Source of the DNA: DATNIC01 sp035604635
Lineage (GTDB): Bacteria; Vulcanimicrobiota; Vulcanimicrobiia; Vulcanimicrobiales; Vulcanimicrobiaceae
Assembly: GCA_035604635.1 (NCBI GenBank)
Contig: DATNIC010000167.1
Location: 1-6,717, forward strand
DNA: 6,717 nucleotides
Direction of reading: 5' to 3'
Shown piece by piece: positions 1 to 5,457 of this stretch (its first letter is position 1; each line of letters begins with the position of its first letter). The translations under genes and the position numbers were made by a program. Below the pieces are notes generated by a model. It had not been told where the DNA came from and did no database searches. It worked only from the letters and a program-made list of their open reading frames with translations.

Positions 1-1
1 G

Positions 2-715
2 AGTGCGCTGCGCCGAGCCGACGATGGGCCGGCATTCTGCGCGTCGTTTGAGAGACTTGCCGGTGCGCCGCTGCGGATTCTTTCCGGTGACGAAGAGGCC
101 GGCTATTCGTTCATCGGGGCCGTCCGCGGCTTGGGGCTCCACGGTGAGCTCGGCGTGCTCGACGCCGGCGGCGGGAGCGCCGAGTATGCCTACGGCGATG
201 AGGATGGAGCGCATTGCGCGATCTCGTGCGAGATCGGTGCGGTCCGGCTCACCGAGCGCATACCCGGGCTCGATGGCCGGAAGGGTGCCGTCGCCTCCGA
301 CGAGCTTGAAGACGCGCGTGGAATCGTCCGCAAGGCGCTGCTGCCGTTGCGCTCGCAACCACATCCGCAAAAGCTCGTCGCGGTCGGCGGGACGGTCTTC
401 GCCGCGGGCGCGCTCATCGCGCAGCAAGACGATCGCGAGAGGCTGTCGGGGACGACGTTGTCCCGCGAGGCACTCGACGGGCTCCTCGCCCGTCTCGCGT
501 CGCTTGACCTCCAAGCGCGACGCGCACTGCCGCATATGATCGCGCAGCGCGCCGACATCCTGCCGGGTGGGTTGATCGTCGTAATAACGGCGATGACGAT
601 CTTGGAATGCGACGAGATCGTCCTCTCTGCATCCGATTTGTTGTACGGATACCTCATTTCCCAAGCAGATGGGGAGACCCAAGAAGCTCCGCCGAATATT
701 CCCACTCAGGGATGA
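2..715 (+). CDS. Ppx/GppA-family exopolyphosphatase / pppGpp phosphohydrolase, 5'-truncated by window edge
   Basis: The reading frame is open from base 2 to the TGA at 713-715 and gives 237 residues. The start codon lies upstream of the window; family members of this type are about 300 residues or longer, so roughly the first fifth to third is missing. Visible motifs, numbered in the fragment, are LSGDEEAGYSFIGA (27-40), which matches the family's GxEEA segment; GVLDAGGGSAE (51-61), the glycine-rich phosphate-binding loop of the ASKHA fold (usual form DxGGGSxE); VGGTV (128-132), the second glycine motif; and RADILPGG (183-190), a conserved C-terminal block. The family hydrolyses inorganic polyphosphate or the gamma phosphate of pppGpp in the cytoplasm; which substrate applies cannot be told from this fragment. 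The last codons (CAG GGA TGA) overlap the 5' acceptor strand of the tRNA-Leu gene by 7 bases. Family assignment is firm, substrate is not. Confidence 0.88.
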   Translation, partial: SALRRADDGPAFCASFERLAGAPLRILSGDEEAGYSFIGAVRGLGLHGELGVLDAGGGSAEYAYGDEDGAHCAISCEIGAVRLTERIPGLDGRKGAVASDELEDARGIVRKALLPLRSQPHPQKLVAVGGTVFAAGALIAQQDDRERLSGTTLSREALDGLLARLASLDLQARRALPHMIAQRADILPGGLIVVITAMTILECDEIVLSASDLLYGYLISQADGETQEAPPNIPTQG

Positions 716-1004
716 TGGTGGAATCGGTAGACACAGCAGACTTCTTTGGAGCCGCGAAGCCGGAAACGATTCGCGGGATGCGCTCAAATTCGGTGGACTC
801 TTCGCTGACAACGCCGAGCCAAGCCGCTTCGGACCGCGGGTCCGGACGGAAGGTGTAGAGACTGGACGGGCGCGGCCTACGTGGGATAAGCCATACGGTC
901 AAGGCACAGTCCAGACCACAAACGCAGGGGCGGTCGCGAAAGCGATAGTGGTACGAAAATTTGCTGCTCGAAAGGGCGTCCGGGTTCGAGTCCCGGTCAT
1001 CCCA
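709..1004 (+). tRNA. trnL-UAA: tRNA-Leu(UAA), interrupted by a group I intron
   Basis: The 5' exon is 709-743 and the 3' exon 956-1004, giving an 84-nt spliced tRNA without CCA. The acceptor stem GGGATGA (709-715) pairs perfectly with TCATCCC (997-1003), and A1004 is the discriminator. The D arm is GTG/CAC around GAATCGGTAGA. The anticodon stem GCAGA (736-740) pairs with TTTGC (960-964) with one G-U pair, closing the 7-base loop CUU|AAAA with anticodon UAA. The long variable arm typical of class II tRNAs is GCTC-GAAA-GGGC (967-977 plus neighbours). The T arm is CCGGG-TTCGAGT-CCCGG (980-996). CCA is not encoded; TGT follows A1004. The anticodon loop is completed only by removing 744-955, so splicing is needed for function. 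It should read UUA (and UUG by wobble). The 5' end overlaps the upstream phosphatase CDS by 7 bases. No clear promoter was seen; one within the phosphatase gene, or cotranscription with it, is possible. Confidence 0.93.
744..955 (+). ncRNA. Group I intron (IC3-like) in the tRNA-Leu(UAA) anticodon loop
   Basis: The 212-nt insertion lies between U34 and A35 of the anticodon, the site used by the cyanobacterial and plastid tRNA-Leu(UAA) introns. It ends in G955 (omega G). Helices read directly from the sequence: P1, exon CUU 741-743 with GAG 749-751, with the expected U-G wobble at the 5' splice site; P2, CCGCGAA 752-758 / TTCGCGG 770-776; P3, GCGCTC 780-785 / GGGCGC 868-873; P4, TTCGG 789-793 / CCGAG 814-818; P6 region, TCGGACC 829-835 / GGTCCGG 839-845; P7, GACT 860-863 / AGTC 908-911; P8, GGCC 874-877 / GGTC 897-900 plus GTGG 881-884 / CCAT 891-894; P9, ACCAC 915-919 / GTGGT 948-952 enclosing CGC/GCG and a TCGC-GAAA-GCGA hairpin (934-945). 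The core blocks GAGCCAAGCCG and AGAGACTGGACGGG resemble my memory of the Anabaena tRNA-Leu intron. It has no endonuclease ORF. It is probably self-splicing with exogenous guanosine. Confidence 0.92.
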
Positions 1005-1015
1005 TGTTCAAAGGC

Positions 1016-1345
1016 CTAGATTTCTAAGCGGATGAAGACGCCGTTCTCTCTGACTTCGACCGGGAAGGTCTTCGCAACGAGCTGCGGATTGGTGACGCTC
1101 GCTCCGGAGCGTAAATCGAACCGGAACCGATGCCACGGACAGATCAACTCGCCGCGTTGAACGCTTACCGTTCCCTCGCAGAGCGGGCCGCCTTTGTGCG
1201 GGCAGGCATCCTGCAGGGCAAAGACGTCGTCACCGATTCGAACTAGGGCGACTTCCCGCTGGCGGACCGTTACGAGCAAGGTTGCTCCCTCCGCCAATTC
1301 ATCGAAGCCACAGGCTCGGACTAATTCCGGGATTGCGTCGGTCAC
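1016..1345 (-). CDS. Rieske [2Fe-2S] ferredoxin-like protein
   Basis: This 109-residue protein is a stand-alone Rieske domain. The cluster ligands are visible as Cys48-Pro-His50 (in CPHKGGPL) and Cys69-Pro-Trp-His72 (in CPWHRFRF), the CxH-x18-CxxH arrangement of soluble Rieske ferredoxins and of NirD-type small subunits. Length fits those families (about 100-110). It has no signal peptide or membrane segment, so it should be a cytoplasmic one-electron carrier for an oxygenase, a nitrite reductase or similar. No such partner enzyme is in the window, so the specific role is unassigned. The start is GTG at 1345; an ATG at 1352-1350 is out of frame. The ribosome-binding signal is weak (GGA about ten bases upstream). 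The gene converges on the tRNA-Leu gene, with only 11 bases between its stop and the tRNA discriminator base, so its transcript may run antisense through the tRNA. Upstream it is divergent from the substrate-binding-protein gene. Confidence 0.9.
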   Translation of the reverse strand: MTDAIPELVRACGFDELAEGATLLVTVRQREVALVRIGDDVFALQDACPHKGGPLCEGTVSVQRGELICPWHRFRFDLRSGASVTNPQLVAKTFPVEVRENGVFIRLEI

Positions 1346-1437
1346 GGCGCATCGTTTCCGTTCACGGCTTTATGCTGCCTTCAAGTGTAGGAAGGCGGCA
1401 AATCGTCGTCTAACGGCTCGGCCGTTGGGGGTGCTGG
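1346..1437. promoter_or_regulatory. Divergent intergenic region with a perfect inverted repeat
   Basis: These 92 bases separate the minus-strand Rieske gene from the plus-strand binding-protein gene and should hold both promoters. No convincing -35/-10 pair was found on either strand. The clear structural element is the perfect inverted repeat AACGGC-TCG-GCCGTT at 1412-1426, which ends 11 bases before the TTG start at 1438 and is followed by a G-rich run (1427-1431) that may act as the ribosome-binding site. The repeat could be an operator or a small hairpin in the 5' untranslated RNA. The sequence alone does not decide between these. Confidence 0.4.
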
Positions 1438-2387
1438 TTGAGACCGAAGCGGTTAACAAGAACTGTCGTGCTGTTCTCCGTTGCTGCCCTGATCTTGATG
1501 GTCCCGCGTCTCGTCACGGCAGAGATCCCAGCCGTGCTTCACGTGGCGTCGACGACGAGCGACACCTACGCGGAAGCATATTACGCCCTAGAAAAGGGCT
1601 TTTTCCGGAAGGCCGGACTGAACGTCGAGGTCACACATCCTTTAACAATGGCGCCGCGCTTGCCGCGGCTGTTGCGACGGGCAACGCAGACTTCGGGGTA
1701 TCGACGCCCATCGGCATAGCGCAGGCGGTCTCACGCGGCGTCCCGTTCACGATCGTCGCCGCCGGGGCGCTCAACACCGCCAAGGACCCTGCCGGCCTCA
1801 TCGTCGTCGCGAAGACGTCTCCGTTGCGCAATGCGAAGGGCTTCGAGGGGAAGACGTTCGCGATCAACGCGCTGAAGACCGGATCGGAGTTAGTGCTCGA
1901 TGCGTGGCTCGGTGAAAATAGCGTGGACATTTCCAAAGTCCATGTCGTCGAGATGCCGTTTTCCGAGATGGCCGCGGCACTTCAGCGTGGTACCGTGGAT
2001 GGCGCGCTCATGACTGAGCCGGCACTTTCGCAAGCGCTCAATTCGACCGTACGTTCGCTCGCGAACGCGAACCTCGCCGTCGCTCCGCAGTACTTGCTTT
2101 CCGCCTGGTTCACGACGGAAGCATACGCGCAGAAGAATCCCGACGTCGTCAAGCGGTTTGTAACGGCCATATATGAAGCCGGTCGCTGGGCGAACAAGAA
2201 TCGCGGGGAGTCGGCGCCGATCCTCGCAAAGCACGCCAAACTCGACGTCGACGTTACACGCACGATGTTGCGCGTGACCTACACCGACGCGCTGCGTGCC
2301 TCGGAGATCCAGCCGCAGCTCGATCTCGGCGTGAAGTACGGTATCCTCCAGCGGCCGATGGTCGCCGCCGAGCTCCTGGCGCGATAA
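1438..2387 (+). pseudogene. Frameshifted exported ABC-type substrate-binding protein (NMT1/SsuA-like)
   Basis: Two overlapping frames together give one recognisable periplasmic binding protein of about 315 residues, the usual family size. The first frame, from TTG 1438, encodes an n-region with KRLTR, a hydrophobic stretch and a likely cleavage after VTA (residue 28), then the N-lobe signature YYALEKGFFRKAGLNVEVT (residues about 48-66). It then drifts into unrelated sequence and stops at 1717-1719. The second frame, readable from 1638 to the TAA at 2385-2387, continues exactly where the first is lost: SFNNGAALAAAVATGNADFG, then GKTFAINALKTGSELVLDAWL, and a DGALMTEPAL block typical of aromatic-sulfonate, nitrate or thiamine-precursor binders. 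Joining the frames needs loss of 2 bases (or gain of 1) at the CACACA run 1632-1637. The homology is intact on both sides, which suggests a recent mutation or a sequencing/assembly error. No cognate permease or ATPase is in the window. The ligand is unknown. Confidence 0.82.
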
Positions 2388-2499
2388 TTTGGGAGCGCAG
2401 GCCCCCATAGCGGCTAGACGCACCCTTCGATAAGGAAGCAGGGCGGGGAAGCCGAATCCTGAAGGCAATCGTAAGCCATCTCTATCGCAGGGGGTAGCA
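2388..2499 (+). promoter_or_regulatory. Leader of the beta-barrel gene with possible RNA structure
   Basis: This 112-base gap between the binding-protein gene and the beta-barrel gene is rich in complementary segments. CGGCT (2411-2415) can pair with AGCCG (2450-2454), enclosing CCTT-CGAT-AAGG (2424-2435). GGC/GCC (2464-2466/2475-2477) is a weaker hairpin. The run CCCCC at 2402-2406 is complementary to GGGGG at 2490-2494, which is the likely Shine-Dalgarno of the downstream TTG start; such pairing could hide the ribosome-binding site. I could not match the region to a riboswitch class I know. No clear promoter was identified. The structure is a paper prediction from base pairing only. Confidence 0.35.
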
Positions 2500-4599
2500 T
2501 TGAATTTGTTGCGGTTGACCGGGGTGCTGACCGCCATGGTGGCCGTTTCGGCGCTCTCGCTCTCAGGCGCGTTCGCGCAAGCTACGAACTGGCAGGCACT
2601 CTCTGACAAGATCGTCGTTCAGGCGTCACCAAGCCCGGTGCCGGCGGCGGCCCCGCCGTCGGAGCACAAGTACCGTCTGCGGATTTCCGGCGACACGAAC
2701 CTCTCGATCATAGATCAGAACTACATCGGATCGGGTCTGGGTCAGCTGGAAAATCCGGCCTTCATCTCCGGGCTGCCGTTCGCGCCCGGGATGCCCTATG
2801 ATTTCTTCTCGAATGCCCCGACCGCGTCGGGTTTCGGACTCGGCCAGAACATCAAGCTCAACGTCGCGTACGGGCCGGGTGCCGTCGAGTACGGCGTAAC
2901 GCTCGGCTTCGGGAGCGTCGCCGGCAGCGCGCAGACGGTCGGCTATTGGGGCGAGCAACCCATTGCGACGATCAACCCGCACCTCGGGCAGACCTCGTAT
3001 CAACTCCCGGTCGCGTTCCCGACGAAACCGGGTCTCGACGATGTCTCCGGCGTCCGTGGTTCCGTGTTGGGCGGATTCATCCAGACGAAGGACGGAAACT
3101 ACGCGCTCAACGTCGGCTGGCTTGATCTCAAGCAAACGCAAAAGTTCGTATTCCAACAGGCACCGGTGACGAACTCGTCGCCGGCCCTCGCGGTCGTCCC
3201 CCCGAACTCGATCGGGCCGGGGGCCCCGACGCTTGAAGATTGGCTGCCCTCAAATTTGCAGCTCCCGGTCTCGGGCGGCGACGCGTACGCGAAAATCGGC
3301 GACTTTTCACTCGAAGCGACCGTCGGATCGCTTCCGGCGCCGGCTGGCGTCGGGGTGCGCCTCAACGACGCATCGGTCATGTGGAACCAGCCAAGCGGAA
3401 CGAAGTTCGGGTTGCAATATTCGAACATCCACACCGGCGGAATGCCGATCAGCTCGACGACATTTTTCGGCGCGCCGATCGTGACCGGCGCAGGTACGGC
3501 CGGAAGTCCCTGCGCGATTCCGACGGGATTCTCTCCGGCGGGAGCTCCCGTGCTGCAGCCTTTCCCGGGCATCATCACGACGACGTCCGGCGCCATCACG
3601 TCCGGCTCGAATTTCGGTCAGGGTCCGATCCCCTTCACCTGCCTCAACGGTCAGCAGAACCAGATCTGGGGAGCTTCCGGCAGCGGGACGCTGTTCACGT
3701 TCGTCGACGGCCTGGCTGAATTCGGGTACTCGCAATACTCGACGGCAGTCGGTGCATTGGGCTCGACGGTCGGCACGTGGTTCCACGGCGGTTTGACCCA
3801 ACACGTGGGCCCCATTGCGCTTACCGAGGATTATTACTCGGTCGACCCGCGCTATGCACCGACGATCCTACCGTACGGGAATTGCTGCAACCCGCCGAAC
3901 ACGACGGAAAACATCTGGTCCGCTGCTTACACGTGGCCGGCGCAATGGTTGCGGGGAACCTACCAAAGCGTCGACGATACGCAAGCGTACAACAACCGGC
4001 GCGGCTTCAAGTTCGGCGCGGACTACGAGAGCGATCTCATACAGGCGAAAGTGAAGTACTCGGTCCTCTCGCAGATCTATCCGGTTACGCTCGCAACCGG
4101 CGCGCAGTCGGGCTTCGTCGAGGGTTACTATTTGCCTGAGCTCGTTACCACCGGCGGAAACCTGGGCATCGACCGGCAGTTCGCGGTATGGCTCGGGCTC
4201 CATCCCAAGGTGATGGACGTGTCGCTCGACTACGTGACGCAGAACAACTATCGTCCGGGTGGCATCTCACCGGTCTCGGCGGCGGTCGGCTCGGCGATCG
4301 ACACAGTCGCGATGAACTATCCGCAGATGTCGATCACGCTCTCGAGGCATCTCTCAGAGAAGTTCTTGCTCGCCGGCGGCTACTCGAACTTTCAGGTGAA
4401 AGGCACGTGGGCCGGTAGCGGCGTGAACATGAATCAAGGCGTCACGTTCGTGGGCTTCCAATTCTACCGGTCGCAAGGGATGCAACTCTTGATGCAGGCG
4501 CGGTGGTACAATACGCAAGGCGCCCCGCCGTTGACGGACACGATCGCGCCGACGCTCAAAGGTCTTCAGTTCATCTTCGAGCAGAAGGCGAAAATCTAG
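2500..4599 (+). CDS. Putative outer-membrane beta-barrel (porin-like) protein
   Basis: This 699-residue protein starts at TTG 2500, preceded by a strong AGGGGG ribosome-binding site (2489-2494) at good spacing. The signal peptide is clear: Arg5, a hydrophobic core to about residue 23, and a probable cleavage in GAFA-QA after residue 26. A short Pro/Ala/Ser linker (about 44-53) follows. The rest is rich in Gly, Ser, Thr, Asn and aromatic residues, with many short alternating strands such as KYRLRISGD, YALNVGWLDL and AYAKIGDFSLEATVG, and YNTQGAPP near the end, as in large porins. There is no long helix or transmembrane helix after the signal. The four cysteines I found are Cys338, Cys381 and the adjacent pair Cys462-Cys463, all in apparent loop segments. 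The C-terminus (FIFEQKAKI) lacks the usual terminal aromatic residue. I do not recognise a named family, so function is inferred from composition. Passive or substrate-specific diffusion across the outer membrane is likely; a link to the upstream binding protein is possible. Confidence 0.72.
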   Translation: MNLLRLTGVLTAMVAVSALSLSGAFAQATNWQALSDKIVVQASPSPVPAAAPPSEHKYRLRISGDTNLSIIDQNYIGSGLGQLENPAFISGLPFAPGMPYDFFSNAPTASGFGLGQNIKLNVAYGPGAVEYGVTLGFGSVAGSAQTVGYWGEQPIATINPHLGQTSYQLPVAFPTKPGLDDVSGVRGSVLGGFIQTKDGNYALNVGWLDLKQTQKFVFQQAPVTNSSPALAVVPPNSIGPGAPTLEDWLPSNLQLPVSGGDAYAKIGDFSLEATVGSLPAPAGVGVRLNDASVMWNQPSGTKFGLQYSNIHTGGMPISSTTFFGAPIVTGAGTAGSPCAIPTGFSPAGAPVLQPFPGIITTTSGAITSGSNFGQGPIPFTCLNGQQNQIWGASGSGTLFTFVDGLAEFGYSQYSTAVGALGSTVGTWFHGGLTQHVGPIALTEDYYSVDPRYAPTILPYGNCCNPPNTTENIWSAAYTWPAQWLRGTYQSVDDTQAYNNRRGFKFGADYESDLIQAKVKYSVLSQIYPVTLATGAQSGFVEGYYLPELVTTGGNLGIDRQFAVWLGLHPKVMDVSLDYVTQNNYRPGGISPVSAAVGSAIDTVAMNYPQMSITLSRHLSEKFLLAGGYSNFQVKGTWAGSGVNMNQGVTFVGFQFYRSQGMQLLMQARWYNTQGAPPLTDTIAPTLKGLQFIFEQKAKI

Positions 4600-4622
4600 C
4601 CGCTTCACTTCCAAAGTAGTTT

Positions 4623-4678
4623 GGCGCGCCCTCGGGGAATCGTGCCGCGATGAAATCGCGAGCGCGCCTTCGGCTTTT
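4623..4678 (+). terminator. Nested hairpin after the beta-barrel gene, possible terminator
   Basis: An outer stem GGCGCGC (4623-4629) pairs with GCGCGCC (4662-4668), and an inner perfect hairpin CGCGAT-GAA-ATCGCG lies at 4646-4660. The outer stem is followed within ten bases by a short T run (4675-4678). The position, 23 bases after the beta-barrel stop and just before etfB, suits transcription termination, but the U tract is short and displaced, so a regulatory or mRNA-stabilising hairpin is an alternative. Confidence 0.45.
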
Positions 4679-4690
4679 GGGGCCCCTAGG

Positions 4691-5455
4691 ATGAAAATCG
4701 TCGTTACCGTCAAGCTCGTCCCCGACACGAACGCGGATAAGCGGATCGATCCCGCGACCAAGCGTTTGGTCCGGACCGGCGTCGACACGGTGCTCAATCC
4801 GTTCGATGAGTATGCGCTCGAGGCGGCGCTGCAGATTCGCGACGCGCTCGCCGACGGATCGACGGTTACCGTTTTCTCGATGGCGCCGGAGAGCGGCAAA
4901 GAAGTCGTTCGTAAGGCGCTCGCCATGGGAGCCGACGATGCCGCGATGCTCTCCGACACCGCGCTTGAAGGTTCCGACTCGGCCGCGACGGCCTTTGCGA
5001 TGTCGCGCGCACTGCAGTCGATCGGCTTCGACTTGATCCTCATGGGGACGCAGTCGACCGATGCGATCACGGGTGCGGTCCCGGGGATGCTCGCCGAATA
5101 TCTGGGAGTCCCCGGCGTCACTTATGCGCGCAAGCTCGAATGCGACGGCTCGAGCATCTCCGCCGAACGCGAGACGGAGACCGGCTATCAACGCGTCCAC
5201 GCGTCGTTGCCGGCGCTCGTGAGCGTCACCAAATCGATCAACCAGCCGCGCTATCCGTCGCTCAAAGGCATCATGGGTGCGAAGAAAAAGGAGATCCGGA
5301 TGCTTACTGCGGCCGGCGCGGAGCAATCGAAGACCGAAGTCGTCGGGATGCAGGCGCCGCCGGCGCGTGCCAAAGGCCGCGTCGTGACCGTCGCAGACGG
5401 TGCCGAAGGGGCTCGTGTCATCGTCGACTTTCTGCGGGAAAGGAAGCTCGTCTAG
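4691..5455 (+). CDS. etfB: Electron transfer flavoprotein, beta subunit
   Basis: The 254-residue product has the standard EtfB length and runs co-linear with the family from end to end: MKIVVTVKLVPDT at the N-terminus, LNPFDEYALEAAL (35-47), the nucleotide-loop segments GADDAAMLSD (80-89) and GTQSTDAITGAV (119-130), and the diagnostic C-terminal block LPALVSVTKSINQPRYPSLK followed by MGAKKKEI (173-202). EtfB pairs with EtfA; its core holds AMP in ordinary ETFs or a second FAD in bifurcating ETFs. Which type this is cannot be decided by eye. The heterodimer accepts electrons from acyl-CoA and other flavin dehydrogenases. The start is ATG 4691, with GGGG at 4679-4682 as a plausible ribosome-binding site within the palindrome GGGGCCCC. 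The gene is followed by etfA after a 2-base gap, so the two are cotranscribed and probably translationally coupled. Confidence 0.95.
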   Translation: MKIVVTVKLVPDTNADKRIDPATKRLVRTGVDTVLNPFDEYALEAALQIRDALADGSTVTVFSMAPESGKEVVRKALAMGADDAAMLSDTALEGSDSAATAFAMSRALQSIGFDLILMGTQSTDAITGAVPGMLAEYLGVPGVTYARKLECDGSSISAERETETGYQRVHASLPALVSVTKSINQPRYPSLKGIMGAKKKEIRMLTAAGAEQSKTEVVGMQAPPARAKGRVVTVADGAEGARVIVDFLRERKLV

Positions 5456-5457
5456 CG

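Noticed and set aside
641..669. Promoter for the tRNA inside the phosphatase gene (TTGTAC box with 17-base spacing)
   Set aside because: The matching -10 position (AGCAGA) is poor, and AATATT at 695-700 has no -35 partner. Not strong enough to annotate.
669..1019. A 116-codon plus-strand ORF covering the tRNA and intron
   Set aside because: It is a chance frame: the region is fully explained by two tRNA exons and a group I intron with paired helices, and the translation resembles no protein domain.
1194..1637. Long upstream extension of the second binding-protein frame
   Set aside because: Before 1638 this frame runs antisense to the Rieske gene and then through the wrong frame of the binding protein. 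Only the part after the CACACA run shows homology.
1630..1650. Programmed -1 ribosomal frameshifting in the binding-protein gene
   Set aside because: No X-XXY-YYZ slippery heptamer is present at the junction and no clear downstream pseudoknot was seen, so mutation or sequence error is more likely.
2372..2396. Terminator hairpin at the end of the binding-protein gene (GCTCC/GGAGC)
   Set aside because: The stem is only five or six pairs with a 13-base or longer loop, it overlaps the coding end, and no T run follows.
2391..2460. Cyclic-di-GMP (GEMM-I), c-di-AMP or cobalamin riboswitch in the beta-barrel leader
   Set aside because: Short stretches such as GCGGGGAAGCCGA recall GEMM-I, but the conserved first stem with its GNRA loop and receptor, and the pairing partner of the 3' strand, are missing. 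The cobalamin and ydaO signature blocks are also absent.
1890..5326. Many long minus-strand ORFs opposite the beta-barrel and etf genes
   Set aside because: They mirror real genes in high-G+C DNA, have Arg-rich low-complexity translations and contain no recognisable motifs.
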